Positions 25,963 through 36,301 are shown, counted from the stretch's first letter. The stretch: DNA of 48,045 bases from an uncultured Ignatzschineria sp. (GCA_945639195.1 CALZEE010000013.1:1-48045); one strand, 5' to 3'. Notes: generated from the sequence alone by a model not told the origin. Numbers and translations are program-made.

Positions 25963-27066
25963 TTACCTATTTTGTTTACGGATCTGCGAAGCCATAAAGC
26001 TTTGGAAAATATTTTCGTTAATTCTAAACCATTGGTATTCTTGATTTAGGAAAGCTTTCCAATGGTCATAAACCATTTTGAAATCAGGGTTTTTTTCCGA
26101 TTCTTCTTTATAGATTTCTTGAGCTACCTCATAGGAGGCTTCTAAAATTTCTTTAGAAAAGGAGCGTAGTTTAGCACCATTTTTCGTAAGTGTCGCAAGT
26201 GCGGGTGGATTTTCAGCATCATATTTTGCGATCATCCACTGATTCACTTCTGCTGCAACGGTTTCAAAGACCTCTTTATAGAGTTCTGGAAGCTCAGCCC
26301 ACTTAGCATCATTCACATAGAATGAGGTCGTTGCAGAACCTTCCCAGAATCCTGGTGTGTAGTAGTAAGGTGCAACTGCTTGAAGACCGAGTTTTTCATC
26401 ATCATAAGGACCTACGAACTCTGCGGCATCAATCGTCCCTTTTTCAAGTGATGAGTATACATCGCTTGCAGGAATACTTTGAGGGATAACGCCAAGTCTT
26501 GAGAGGATTTCACCGCCAAAGCCAGGGATACGGAATTTAAGACCTTTAAGATCTTCCAATGTTTTTACTTCTTTACGGAACCAGCCGCCCATTTGAGCTG
26601 TTGTATTGCCGCCAGGGAAGTTGATGATGTTGTATTTTGCAAATACTTTGCGAAGTACTTCTAATCCGCCACCTGCATAGAACCATGAGTTTTGCATTCG
26701 AGCACTCATTCCAAAAGGTAAAACGGTATCAATTGAGAGGGCCGTGTTTTTCCCGTGATAATAGTAAGAGGCTGTATGCCCAACTTCAACAGTTCCTTGC
26801 GATACGGCATCAAAGATTTGGTTTGCAGGTACAAGTTCGCCGGGTGCAAAAACCTGAATTTCAAACTGACCGTTGGTGAGTTTAGAGATTCTTTCAGAGA
26901 GCATTGTGGATGCGGCAAATAGGATTTGGAGGTTTTTAGGGAAACCTGCAGCAATGCGCCATTTTACCTTTGGGAAGGTTTGCGCATTTGCGATAGTGGT
27001 GGTAGCAGCTAAACCAGAGATTGCAGCAGTTGCACCTGCTTTTTTCATAAAGTCACGACGTTTCAT
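25963..27066 (-). CDS. TRAP transporter substrate-binding protein (DctP family), paralog 1
   Basis: The 367-residue product has a Tat-type signal ([11 protein letters not shown], cleavage after ANA). The body is the TakP-like subfamily: [71 protein letters not shown], and [12 protein letters not shown] followed by [13 protein letters not shown]. Relatives bind 2-oxo acids or lactate. It is 130 bp after a close paralog on the same strand, downstream of dctQ-dctM. Confidence 0.95.
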   Translation of the reverse strand: MKRRDFMKKAGATAAISGLAATTTIANAQTFPKVKWRIAAGFPKNLQILFAASTMLSERISKLTNGQFEIQVFAPGELVPANQIFDAVSQGTVEVGHTASYYYHGKNTALSIDTVLPFGMSARMQNSWFYAGGGLEVLRKVFAKYNIINFPGGNTTAQMGGWFRKEVKTLEDLKGLKFRIPGFGGEILSRLGVIPQSIPASDVYSSLEKGTIDAAEFVGPYDDEKLGLQAVAPYYYTPGFWEGSATTSFYVNDAKWAELPELYKEVFETVAAEVNQWMIAKYDAENPPALATLTKNGAKLRSFSKEILEASYEVAQEIYKEESEKNPDFKMVYDHWKAFLNQEYQWFRINENIFQSFMASQIRKQNR

Positions 27067-27196
27067 ACTCTTTCTCCTGATTTTAATATCCCTTGGTAGG
27101 GATATTAAACTTATATTATTTTTTGATTTTAAGATTACTTAATAGTGTTTATTTAAAGTTCTTAAAGGCTGTATTAAGTGATGCCTTTTAAGAAGA

Positions 27197-28294
27197 TTAT
27201 GCCTTCTGTTTTCTGAGTTGAGAGAACATAAACTGTTGGAAAATATTCTCATTTACTCTAAACCACTGATATTCCTTGTTGAGGAAGTCTTTCCAGTGGG
27301 TGTAGATTCGTCTAAAGTCTTCATTAGCTTCAGCTTCCTCTGCGTAGATTTCTTGGGCGACATCGTAAGCAGCCTGTAAAATCTCTTTTGAGAAAGAGCG
27401 GAGTTTTGCCCCATTCTTAATCACTGTCGCAAGAGCCTCAGGGCTCTTAGCATCGTATTGTGCGCTCATCCACATATTTGCTTCAGCTGCGGCTCTCTCA
27501 AAGATGATTTTGTTACGAGGAGAGAGTGCTGCCCAGACATCTTTATTGACGTAGAACGTGAGCATTGCTGAACCTTCCCAGAATCCTGGGGTGTAATAGT
27601 AAGGTGCAACTTGTTGTAAGCCAAGGCGTTGGTCATCATAAGGGCCGACAAACTCTGTTGCGTCGATGGTTCCTTTTTCAAGTGATGAATAGATGTCACC
27701 TACAGCAATGTTTTGTGGGATTGCGCCGAGTCTTGAGAAGATCTCGCCGCCAAAACCAGGAATTCGGAATTTGAGACCTTTAAGGTCTGCGACTGTTTTA
27801 ACTTCCTTACGGAACCAACCGCCCATCTGGGTGTTAGAGTTCCCGCCGGGGAAGTTTACGATATTGTATTTATCAAACAACTCTCGAAGAACCTCTGTGC
27901 CACCGCCGGCATAGTACCATGCATTTTGCATACGAGTTGTCAGGCCAAATGGCAAGCAAGTGTCAATCGAAAGTGCTTTGTTCTTTCCGTGGTAATAGTT
28001 TGACGTAGAATGACCCATCTCTACGGTGCCATTTTGTACCGCATCAAATACTTGGGTTGAAGGGACAATCTCACCGGGCGCAAAGACTTGAATTTCGAAT
28101 TCGCCATCACTCATTGCATAGATAGAATCTGCAAGGCGCTGAGATGTTCCATAAAGAATGTCGAGATGACGTGGGAAACTAGTCGTCATTCTCCATTTTA
28201 CTTTCGGTTTTGTATTTGCTGTTGCGATATTAACAGAAGCAAGACCAGCACCTGCGAGTGTTCCTGCTTTTGCGATAAATTGACGGCGTTTCAT
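27197..28294 (-). CDS. TRAP transporter substrate-binding protein (DctP family), paralog 2
   Basis: The 365-residue product is a close paralog of the protein at 25963: the same MKRRxF Tat signal, [47 protein letters not shown] and a matching C-terminus (EYQWFRVNENIFQQFMFSQ). Tandem duplication is likely. The ligand pocket motif [14 protein letters not shown] is shared, while several flanking positions differ, so the two may bind different 2-oxo or hydroxy acids for one membrane complex. Confidence 0.95.
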   Translation of the reverse strand: MKRRQFIAKAGTLAGAGLASVNIATANTKPKVKWRMTTSFPRHLDILYGTSQRLADSIYAMSDGEFEIQVFAPGEIVPSTQVFDAVQNGTVEMGHSTSNYYHGKNKALSIDTCLPFGLTTRMQNAWYYAGGGTEVLRELFDKYNIVNFPGGNSNTQMGGWFRKEVKTVADLKGLKFRIPGFGGEIFSRLGAIPQNIAVGDIYSSLEKGTIDATEFVGPYDDQRLGLQQVAPYYYTPGFWEGSAMLTFYVNKDVWAALSPRNKIIFERAAAEANMWMSAQYDAKSPEALATVIKNGAKLRSFSKEILQAAYDVAQEIYAEEAEANEDFRRIYTHWKDFLNKEYQWFRVNENIFQQFMFSQLRKQKA

Positions 28295-28545
28295 CTATTT
28301 TCCTCACATTTAACGGTAATATTAATGATATTTGGGATGTTACATGAAGCTTGTTGCGATCCCTTTTATTCAAGAAGTTGCAGACTTATGCTTATATAAC
28401 TTTATATTTATGTTTATATTTTACTTTTAAGATTCGAGAGCCACTTTTTATAAGTTGTTTAGAAAAAGAAGGCTTTTAGATCTGCATTTCTCAATTATTT
28501 ATGAGTGATAATTGATTTACTACTTATACCTATATCAGATCTTAG

Positions 28546-28595
28546 CAATAACCTCTGTATCTTTATCAGTCGAGTTTAGATTACAGAGGTTATTG
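28546..28595. repeat. 14-bp inverted repeat between dctM and the binding proteins
   Basis: CAATAACCTCTGTA (28546-28559) pairs perfectly with TACAGAGGTTATTG (28582-28595) around a 22-base loop, 25 bp after the dctM stop (leftward). No T-run follows, so it may act as an mRNA-stabilising or partly terminating stem. The rest of the 325-bp gap 28295-28619 shows no gene; a separate promoter for the binding proteins may be there. Confidence 0.65.
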
Positions 28596-28619
28596 TTGTC
28601 AGTAGCTATGATGCTTGTG

Positions 28620-30032
28620 TTAGAAATCAACACCGAAATCATCGAAGTCATCGAATCCGCCACTACCTGTTTCAAGGCTGAACTCAATGTCTGAGCCAGA
28701 ACCTTCAAACTTTTCTACCTTGTCTGATTTGATAATATCAGGGAAGGAGATCAAGATAATGACCATGATGATCTGCAGAATCAAGAAGGGCATTGCACCA
28801 AGATAGATATCTTTAGTCGTCACTTCTTTCGGCGCAACAGAGCGGAGATAGAAGAGTGAGAAGCCAAATGGCGGATGCATGAATGATGTCTGCATGTTCA
28901 TTGCAAGAATGATTCCGAACCATGTTAAGTCGATGCCAAGCGCGGTTGCGATTGGTAGCAATAATGGAACGAGAATTAGAGCAATTTCAAAGAAATCTAA
29001 GAAGAACGCTACAAAGAAGATCAGGATATTCACGGCAATAATAAAGCCTAATGCTCCGCCCGGGAGATTACCGAGAATATTCTCAATCCAGATTCCGCCG
29101 TTAAGGCTTGTGAATGCAAGAGAGAAGAACATGGAGCCGATCATAATAAAGACCACGAAAGTTGTGATTTTTACACTTTGATCAAGGGCTTGAGTTAATA
29201 GATCTTTGGTTAGAGCTTTTCTTAAAAGCGCAAGAATCATGGCACCGACAGCCCCGATTGCACCAGCTTCTGTTGGGGTTGCCATACCCATGAATACAGT
29301 ACCAAGCACAAGGAAGATCAATGTTACCGGTGGGATAACGCTCGTGATAACCTTTTTAAAGAGAGCCATGCCATGAAGGGTTCTTTCATGTTCTGGAATT
29401 GCCGGCATTGCTGCGGGTTTAATAATCGTGATCACTAAAATAAAGAGTATGTAAGCACCGATTAAGAGAACACTCGGGATTAATGCTGCTTTATACATTG
29501 ATCCAATAGAGACACCTAATTGGTCCCCAAGGACGATTAAAACAAGGCTTGGTGGTACGATTTGCGCCAATGTTCCAGAGGCTGCGATAACTCCGGATGC
29601 AATACGCTTGGAGTAACCATAGCGAAGCATAATTGGTAGGGAGATTAATCCCATTGCAATAACAGATGCAGAAACGATTCCTGTGGTAGCAGCGAGCATG
29701 GTTCCTACGAAAATGACCGAGTAGGCTAAACCGCCGCGCATTTTACCAAAGAGCTGGCCCATGGTATTGAGGAGATCTTCGGCCATCCCGGTTCTTTCTA
29801 AAATCAACCCCATGAGGGTGAAGAAAGGAATAGCGAGGAGCGTTTCATTGCTAATAATCCCAAAGAATCGGTCACTCAGTGCGCCAAGGAGGGCAAAGTC
29901 GAGTTGACCAATAGAGATACCGATAAGAGAAAACAGAAGCCCCGTAGCTGCAAGAGAGAATGCAATCGGGTAGCCCTTAAGAAGAAAAATGATGAGGGCT
30001 ATGAACATCAAAGGTGGTAAAAATTCTAACAT
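28620..30032 (-). CDS. dctM: TRAP transporter large permease DctM
   Basis: The 470-residue product has about twelve membrane helices and the DctM features: LLAIPFFTLMGLILERTGMAEDLLNTMGQLFGKMRGGLAYSVI early on, MGMATPTEAGAIGAVGA in the middle, and MNMQTSFMHPPFGFSLFYLRSVAP near the end. It uses the sodium gradient to import the delivered acid. An unusual acidic, Phe/Asp-rich tail (GGFDDFDDFGVDF) ends the protein. It overlaps dctQ by seven bases. Confidence 0.96.
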   Translation of the reverse strand: MLEFLPPLMFIALIIFLLKGYPIAFSLAATGLLFSLIGISIGQLDFALLGALSDRFFGIISNETLLAIPFFTLMGLILERTGMAEDLLNTMGQLFGKMRGGLAYSVIFVGTMLAATTGIVSASVIAMGLISLPIMLRYGYSKRIASGVIAASGTLAQIVPPSLVLIVLGDQLGVSIGSMYKAALIPSVLLIGAYILFILVITIIKPAAMPAIPEHERTLHGMALFKKVITSVIPPVTLIFLVLGTVFMGMATPTEAGAIGAVGAMILALLRKALTKDLLTQALDQSVKITTFVVFIMIGSMFFSLAFTSLNGGIWIENILGNLPGGALGFIIAVNILIFFVAFFLDFFEIALILVPLLLPIATALGIDLTWFGIILAMNMQTSFMHPPFGFSLFYLRSVAPKEVTTKDIYLGAMPFLILQIIMVIILISFPDIIKSDKVEKFEGSGSDIEFSLETGSGGFDDFDDFGVDF

Positions 30033-30571
30033 TTTGGCTGTAGCTCCGAATGATTAGCGTTATCGTTAGAGGGTGTGCGAAGCGTAATAATTGCTTTGCA
30101 GAGTTCTGAGATTCCCTGAAGGAGTAAGAAGAACATTCCAACAGGAAGTAACGCTTTGATAGGAGCTCTCGGGAGTCCGCCTGGGTTAGGTGACATTTCC
30201 CAAATTTGCCAGGAGCTGATAGCAGGGCCAATTGTGAGATAAAAAAGCATTGTAAAGGCAGGGAAGAGGAAGAAGACAATACCAATAATCTCTAAAATCG
30301 CTTTAGCTTTTGGCGAGAAGCGATTTGAGAGGATATCTATCCGAATGTGTTGGTCTTTTAGATAGGTATAGCCTGATGCAAACAAGAAGACTGCCGCAAA
30401 TAGATACCACTGGACTTCTAACATGCCGTTAGAGCTCATATGAAACATGTATCTAAAGAGTGCGTTCCCCGCAGAAATGATCGTCGCTAGAAAGATTGCA
30501 ATGATTGCGATTTTTCCGAGGCCGATATTAATTGAATCAATAATATGCGAGATTTTTTTTAAAGTATTCAT
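30026..30571 (-). CDS. dctQ: TRAP transporter small permease DctQ
   Basis: The 181-residue product has four predicted transmembrane helices (starting at about residues 17, 52, 90 and 138). It has the family motif WYLFAAVFLFASGYTYLKDQHIRID in the middle, and LLLLQGISELCKAI near the end. It partners DctM in the sodium-coupled uptake system. First gene of the TRAP cluster, 160 bp after fbp. Confidence 0.94.
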   Translation of the reverse strand: MNTLKKISHIIDSINIGLGKIAIIAIFLATIISAGNALFRYMFHMSSNGMLEVQWYLFAAVFLFASGYTYLKDQHIRIDILSNRFSPKAKAILEIIGIVFFLFPAFTMLFYLTIGPAISSWQIWEMSPNPGGLPRAPIKALLPVGMFFLLLQGISELCKAIITLRTPSNDNANHSELQPKC

Positions 30572-30733
30572 AGTCTAAGAAGAATTGATGGCTTGCGTAT
30601 GTACAAGAGACGGTTTGTAGCATGCAACTAATTGCGATGCCCATCTAATGTACTGCATTCAGGGCGTTTTGCCAATATTCTTTTCTTAGACTATATACTT
30701 GGTTTTTGACGTTAAACAAATAACGTTTAAAAG

Positions 30734-31786
30734 TTACTGATATTGTTCACATTTGTGAGAGAATTCTTTATGAGTCTCTTTCGCGTAAGCCTTGTGATTG
30801 TCAAGGATGATGCCCATATCTTCACTAGAACCCATGATTACAGGAACACGTTGATGAAGCTTTTGTGGCACGAGGTCCAAGATGCGCTCATAACCTGTTG
30901 AGGCAACACCGCCGGCTTGTTCAACTAAGAGCGCCATTGGGTTTGCTTCGTACATTAAGCGTAAACGACCACCTTTCTCAGTAAGTGATGAATCCATTGG
31001 GTAAGCAAATGTTCCACCGCGTTGAATGAGTCTATGGATATCCATAACCATTGCACCTACCCAGCGCATGGTGTATTTTTTCTTGCGTGGACCTTCTTCC
31101 CCTAAGTCACAAGCTTCAACGTAGTCACGCATTGGTGGCTCCCAAAGATTGCGGTTGGAATGATTGATCGCATACTCTGCTGTTGTTGCGGGGATCTTCA
31201 TATCTGGGTGGGTCAAGATAAACTCACCAATCGAAGGATCAAGTGTAAAACCATGTGTGCCGTAGCCAATTGTGAGAACCATCATGGTTGCAGAGCCGTA
31301 TAAGCAGTAACCTGCACAGACCTGTTTAACGCCTTCTTGAAGGAAGTCTGCTTCTGTAGGGTGCTCTTTATCAGTTTTGAGGATCGAGAAGATTGTGCCG
31401 ATTGGGCCATTGATCTCAATATTGCTCGAGCCATCAAGTGGGTCAAAGATTAAGAGATAGTTGCCACGTGGGCTACCAGCTGGGATGTCGTAAACTTCAT
31501 CCATCTCTTCACTCGCCATTGCTGCAACGTGACCACGTTTTGCATTGTTTTTAATGAATAGGTCGTTTGCAATAACATCAAGAATTTGTTGAGTTTCGCC
31601 TTGGCAATTTTCATTGTCAGTTGCGCCAATTACGTTCGCAAGTTGTCCCTTCTGTACTGCTGCTGCAATCATTTTGCAAGATACTGCAATATCGTTAAGA
31701 AGGAGGGTAAAGTTGCCCGTTGCTTCAGGGAAGCGTCTTTGTTCTTCCATGATGAATTGCGAGAGCGTTACGCCAAAGTGAGTCAT
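30734..31786 (-). CDS. fbp: Fructose-1,6-bisphosphatase class I
   Basis: The start ATG 31786 has GGAG about six bases before it; a GTG four codons earlier overlaps that site. The 350-residue enzyme has the metal-site residues ASEEMDE, LLIFDPLDGSSNIEINGPIGTIF, and GGRLRLMYEANPMALLVEQAGG near the sugar-phosphate site. It performs the gluconeogenic hydrolysis of FBP, sensible for a cell that imports organic acids by the adjacent TRAP system. Divergent from fur. Confidence 0.97.
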   Translation of the reverse strand: MTHFGVTLSQFIMEEQRRFPEATGNFTLLLNDIAVSCKMIAAAVQKGQLANVIGATDNENCQGETQQILDVIANDLFIKNNAKRGHVAAMASEEMDEVYDIPAGSPRGNYLLIFDPLDGSSNIEINGPIGTIFSILKTDKEHPTEADFLQEGVKQVCAGYCLYGSATMMVLTIGYGTHGFTLDPSIGEFILTHPDMKIPATTAEYAINHSNRNLWEPPMRDYVEACDLGEEGPRKKKYTMRWVGAMVMDIHRLIQRGGTFAYPMDSSLTEKGGRLRLMYEANPMALLVEQAGGVASTGYERILDLVPQKLHQRVPVIMGSSEDMGIILDNHKAYAKETHKEFSHKCEQYQ

Positions 31787-32033
31787 TTGAATCTCCACAG
31801 TCTGATATAGGTAATAAAAATTGTGAATATCATATACTTTTTAGCGGCGTTGTTAAAGCGTTTTGTAGTTTACGTGTAGTTTTTGCCGTGATTCTTGAGA
31901 TCATGTCAAGGGAAATGATCGCGCTTGGATTTGCAGCTATTTACAGTTATACTTAGCCTTAGTAAAATCCCGATAACCTCGTGATAGAATGAAATTCGTC
32001 ATCCATAAAGAATAGAATGGAGTTTGAAAATAT

Positions 32034-32456
32034 ATGAGTTCGACAGAATTAAAAAATGCAGGCTTAAAAGTCACATTACCGCGCCTTAAGATTTTAGATA
32101 TTTTAGCAAAAGCAGCAGCAACGCCGGTATGTCATTTAACTGCAGAAGAGATCTATATGCAGTTGAGTAGTTCTGGGGAAGAAGTCGGGCTTGCAACGGT
32201 ATATCGAGTCTTGACACAGTTTGAACAGGCAGGGCTTGTTCGTCGCCATTTCTTTGATGGCGGGCAATCAATGTTTGAGATTGATGATGGAAATCAACAT
32301 GATCATATTATCTGTATTCATTGTGGGCATATTGGGGAGTTTTTACATGAAAAAATTCATGAAAAACAAGTCCAGATTGCAGCTGAATTAGGGTATGAGT
32401 TAACTGATGCCCGTACAATCCTGCACGGTATCTGTGCGCAATGCAAAGAGAAATAA
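32034..32456 (+). CDS. fur: Ferric uptake regulator
   Basis: The 140-residue product has the Fur layout: N-terminal winged helix (LKVTLPRLKILDIL, GLATVYRVLTQFEQAGLV), metal site HFFDGGQSMFEI and HDHIICIHCGHIGEF with the Cys-x2-Cys pair, and a C-terminal HGICAQC pair for structural zinc. It represses iron-uptake genes with Fe(II). Its last 16 bases overlap the next gene. No clear Fur box was found in its own 247-bp upstream region. Confidence 0.97.
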   Translation: MSSTELKNAGLKVTLPRLKILDILAKAAATPVCHLTAEEIYMQLSSSGEEVGLATVYRVLTQFEQAGLVRRHFFDGGQSMFEIDDGNQHDHIICIHCGHIGEFLHEKIHEKQVQIAAELGYELTDARTILHGICAQCKEK

Positions 32457-34051
32457 TTTTTCTACGACAAGAGTTTACGACTCGTCGTTATGCGGTTATC
32501 TGGATTAGTATTTGGCTAATCCTGATTTTCGCCACGTGGTTTTCAAGACCACTGATTCCTTTTCAAGAAACACTTTTCTCCGGAATTGTTTGGGAGCTCT
32601 ATCTTTCTGATAGCTGGCTCTATCCCCACATAAATAATGTTTACCAGCATGCAAATTCGCCGCTCAACTATTGGTTGGCATTGGGCGTCTGGAAAATTTT
32701 TGGCGTCTCGGAGTTTTCACTCCGAGTATTGGTGAGTTTTTTTAGTTTAAGTACCTTATTTTTAACGGCATGGGCGGCTTATCAACTTTGGCCTGATCGG
32801 CGAGAAGTAAGGGCGAATGCACCGCTCGTTCTTATTGGTAGTTTGATGTGGACGATATTTGCGACAGCGAATGTTGAATATGTCTATTTTACCTTCTACC
32901 TGATGTTGACGATGAACTTCTTAATACGTGTCTGGCGATTTAAGCAGAATGTATGGTGGATCGGCTATATCATTGGTATGACGATGGGGTTGTATGCATC
33001 TGGCTTAACATTTTTGTTAGTGGCATCCCCTATGGTTCTTCTTGCTCCTTATTGGGCAAGGGATCGTTGGAAGTCGTTTTATTTTTGGGGAATTATCTCT
33101 ATTTTTACAGCATTGTCGCTCTTTTTAGCTTGGGCGATATTTGTGTCGGTAGCGTGGGATATTTCACTGTTTGATACATTAGGTTTTGGGTATATTTTAC
33201 GAGCCTTAAGTCATGCACCACCGTTTTATATCTATCTTTTGAATTTAGTGGTTATCTTATTCCCTTGGTTGTTTTGGTTGCGTATCTATCGACTTTATCG
33301 AGATGTTGAACGTGATGACTCATTGCAGTTTGTTGAAATATGGTTCTTATCCCTCATCTTGATACTTGGGGTGTTGAGTTTAACCTCATTAGATGCGCTT
33401 CTTCCGTTGTATCCAGCATTTGGCTTATTGATTGCACGGATTTATCGACAAGGTGTTAGTCGAAAATTAGATGTTGCAATGATTACGCTGTTAATGGCGG
33501 GAATAGGGTTGCTTCTCATTTTGGTGCCGCAGTTTTATCAGCAATTGGGTCTGCCTGAGTGGGTGGGCAGCGTCTCTCCTTTTTGGGGCGCTGGGTTAAT
33601 ACTTTTTAGTATTACATTGCTCTTTAATGCCGGTAATACCCGCATTATGACATTAGCCTTAATGAGTGTTGCCTTGACGCTAGCAATTAACTTCGGTGTC
33701 GTTAGGGTTGCGACAGATTTTTATGACCTTAATCCTGCGGGTGAGCGGGTCTCTTGGTATCAATCTAAAGAGATTCCGGTGGCGCACTCCGACACTTATC
33801 GCGGACATTTACACTTTGTAGGGCGACTCGAGAAGCCTCTTGTAGAAGTCAGTTCACGCTATGATATTGCTCGCCTTATAAAGAGATCACCTGATGCTCG
33901 TATAGTGCTTTATGTGAGCGATCCGTTGCAGTTTGAGAATGTTGAATATTGGCAGCCTTTTAGGGGGCGCTATTTGATTATTTTAAAAGCTAGTGTGCTG
34001 TTGAGATACTTGGATGAAATGCCGGGATTACAGCTTGATACATTGTTTTAA
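32441..34051 (+). CDS. PMT/ArnT-like membrane glycosyltransferase family protein
   Basis: The 536-residue product has about 12 membrane helices and the first periplasmic loop layout of GT39/GT83 lipid-linked sugar transferases (ArnT): WELYLSDSWLYPHINN, SPLNYWLALGVWKIFG, SLRVLVSFFSLSTLFLTA, then LWPDRREVR. The usual catalytic Asp-Glu pair with Arg-Tyr after it is replaced by Gln42-Glu43-Thr-Leu-Phe, and the KPPL motif by NSPL. It may have altered chemistry or have lost catalysis. It overlaps fur by 16 bases, so it is probably co-transcribed. Confidence 0.75.
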   Translation: MQREIIFLRQEFTTRRYAVIWISIWLILIFATWFSRPLIPFQETLFSGIVWELYLSDSWLYPHINNVYQHANSPLNYWLALGVWKIFGVSEFSLRVLVSFFSLSTLFLTAWAAYQLWPDRREVRANAPLVLIGSLMWTIFATANVEYVYFTFYLMLTMNFLIRVWRFKQNVWWIGYIIGMTMGLYASGLTFLLVASPMVLLAPYWARDRWKSFYFWGIISIFTALSLFLAWAIFVSVAWDISLFDTLGFGYILRALSHAPPFYIYLLNLVVILFPWLFWLRIYRLYRDVERDDSLQFVEIWFLSLILILGVLSLTSLDALLPLYPAFGLLIARIYRQGVSRKLDVAMITLLMAGIGLLLILVPQFYQQLGLPEWVGSVSPFWGAGLILFSITLLFNAGNTRIMTLALMSVALTLAINFGVVRVATDFYDLNPAGERVSWYQSKEIPVAHSDTYRGHLHFVGRLEKPLVEVSSRYDIARLIKRSPDARIVLYVSDPLQFENVEYWQPFRGRYLIILKASVLLRYLDEMPGLQLDTLF

Positions 34052-34369
34052 GCGGATGGCTTGCTTTATATATCGTGCGTTTATAATGCTGATATGTTCG
34101 TTGTAACTAATTAATATGGTATGTTTTTTTGATAATTACATGTAGCGATCATGTAAAAAAGGTATTATTTCGATAGCATTTGGATCTCCCAGAGCTGACA
34201 GGATATGTATGTGTTTAGCTTTAAAATCATGCTTCTGTTGAGATATGGGTTTATTTCATAGGGGAGTATAGTATATACTTCATACTATTTTATATTATGC
34301 ATTAACCTACGGCTTATTAATCTGAAAAAATAAGCGCGATAAGAATAAACAAAAGGATAAGTCTTAATT
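34052..34369. other. Intergenic region upstream of ppiD
   Basis: About 318 bp with no gene. It holds an inverted repeat TTACATG (34136-34142)/CATGTAA (34150-34156) and AT-rich sequence with TATAGTATATACTTCATACTATT near 34270 that may include a promoter for ppiD. No RNA gene seen. Confidence 0.5.
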
Positions 34370-36280
34370 ATGATGGAATTCATCCGTACCCACTCTAAAA
34401 GTTTGTGGGCAAAAGTATTGTTGGCGGGGGTTGGTATCTCTTTAGCGGGTATCGGTGGGACGCAGATATTTAGCGGTCCAAGTGCGGATGCCATTGCATC
34501 TGTAAATGGCTCAAAGGTAACGTTGCAAGAGGTTGAGGCGCAATACCAGCAAATATTAAACGCGAATTCGCAAAATACGGATTTGACTGATGAGATTCAA
34601 AGACAATATAAATTGATTGCAAGACAAGATCTAATTCAGCGTCGTGCGATGGATAGTCAGATTAAGGATTGGAAAGTTCGTGCGTCAGATCGATCTGTTG
34701 CGGAAGAGATTGTTTCAATTCCTTCATTCCAAAAAGATGGCGTTTTTAATCAAGAGACCTATAAAACGGCGCTTTTCTATTCAGGTTATAGCATTGAAGG
34801 ATTTGAAGAGGCAGTTCGTAGAGATGTTGAAGAGCGAATTGTTCGTGAAGCATTGGTGAATAGTGCATTTGTTTCCGAAAAAGAATTAACCGATCAAATT
34901 GCATTTTTAGGGCAGACGAGAGATGTTGAGGTTGCTACTTATAACTATCTCAATGACCTTGATAAGGTAGACATTGCTGATGATGCTATAAAGGCAAAAT
35001 TTGAAGCGAATCAATTGCAATATAAAACGCCTAACTTGGTGAAGTTGCAATATATCGAATTAACGCTTGATGCATTTGCGCATGATAATAAGGTTTATAC
35101 GCCTGAAGAGATTCAAGCAGAAGCGCAGAGATTGAAAAAGCAAGATGAGCAACGTTTGTCTGAGCAATTTACGATTGAGTATAGTACTGAAGCTGAGAAG
35201 CAAGATGCGATTGCAGTATTGACGGATTTAAATGAGAGAATCTCTGCAGGTGAGATGACATTTGATGAGGCAAAATCTGAAATTACACAGGTTGATAACG
35301 CTTACTATAATCGTAATGGAAACTTTAAGTATGGTGCTGCGGGTATCCCGGCATTTGATGATGCACTGTTTTCTTTAACGGAAGATGCACCAATCTCTGA
35401 GCCATTTGTGACAGAGGGAGAAGTCCATATGGTGCATTTATTAAGAATCAATACGCCTTATACGGATGACGCGGCATTGATGGCTGCGGCAGAAAAATCA
35501 CTCGTTGATAAAGCTAAGACAGATGTTTATTTAGCTAAAGAGGCGAGAATGCAAGAATTAGCAGAAACCTATACAGATTCATTAGGGGAAATTGCGCAAG
35601 ATCTTGGTGTTGAGTTAAAAGAGACGGATTGGTTGAACTTAGATTCACAAGAGGGACTGCTTGCAACGCCTTCTGTATGGGCTGCGATTAATACTTATGA
35701 TGTAACAGATAATCATCATAATAGCCTTCCATTTGCATATAATGATCAAGCAAACCATGCGATGATTGTTCGTATTGAGGATAAGCAAGAGAGTCGCGCT
35801 AAGACATTAGAAGAGAGCTTTGATGAGATAAAATCTGAGCTTGCGATGAGTAAGGCGAAAGACGATATAGTCAATCAGGTCAATGCGATGATTGAATCTG
35901 GTGATGTTGAGAGCTTCCAGAATGATATCGAGCAGTTAGGTTTTGCTTATAACCAGTATAATGATTTAGCGATTACATCTGTGGGTCAGTTGAATGCAAA
36001 GCCTGTTGAGCAGTATGCAATCTCAAATGGTTTCCAGAAAGTGCAAGCTTTAGAAGATGGTAAGCCTCATTACTTAGTGGATGATGCAGATGGCCATGTC
36101 GTTGTGGTAGCCGTTAATAAGATTAATAAAGGTAGTTCAGAGGGCTTCTCTGATGAGGATAGAGTAGAGCTTAAGCAGTATCTTCAAGGGCGTGAAGCAA
36201 ACTTTGAATATCAAGCGCTTATGCTTTATCTTTTAAATAACAGCAATATAAAATTATATAATAATAGTTTCTTTCAATAA
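34370..36280 (+). CDS. ppiD: PpiD/SurA-type periplasmic folding chaperone
   Basis: The 636-residue protein has a single N-terminal membrane anchor at about 10-32 (SLWAKVLLAGVGISLAGIGG). The SurA-N-like chaperone region follows (IASVNGSKVTLQEVEAQYQQ, RQDLIQRRAMDSQIKDW), then a parvulin-like segment near 250-360 (DEAKSEITQ, NGNFKYGAAGIPAFDDALFSL) that lacks a well-preserved active site. It then has a helical tail. It helps outer-membrane and secreted proteins leave the Sec translocon and fold. Usual length (about 620). Confidence 0.9.
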   Translation: MMEFIRTHSKSLWAKVLLAGVGISLAGIGGTQIFSGPSADAIASVNGSKVTLQEVEAQYQQILNANSQNTDLTDEIQRQYKLIARQDLIQRRAMDSQIKDWKVRASDRSVAEEIVSIPSFQKDGVFNQETYKTALFYSGYSIEGFEEAVRRDVEERIVREALVNSAFVSEKELTDQIAFLGQTRDVEVATYNYLNDLDKVDIADDAIKAKFEANQLQYKTPNLVKLQYIELTLDAFAHDNKVYTPEEIQAEAQRLKKQDEQRLSEQFTIEYSTEAEKQDAIAVLTDLNERISAGEMTFDEAKSEITQVDNAYYNRNGNFKYGAAGIPAFDDALFSLTEDAPISEPFVTEGEVHMVHLLRINTPYTDDAALMAAAEKSLVDKAKTDVYLAKEARMQELAETYTDSLGEIAQDLGVELKETDWLNLDSQEGLLATPSVWAAINTYDVTDNHHNSLPFAYNDQANHAMIVRIEDKQESRAKTLEESFDEIKSELAMSKAKDDIVNQVNAMIESGDVESFQNDIEQLGFAYNQYNDLAITSVGQLNAKPVEQYAISNGFQKVQALEDGKPHYLVDDADGHVVVVAVNKINKGSSEGFSDEDRVELKQYLQGREANFEYQALMLYLLNNSNIKLYNNSFFQ

Positions 36281-36301
36281 TATTGAATAAACTTACAGTA
36301 G

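Noticed and set aside
31787..32033. Fur box in the fbp-fur gap
   Set aside because: No stretch matched the Fur consensus well enough; only ordinary -10-like sequences were found.
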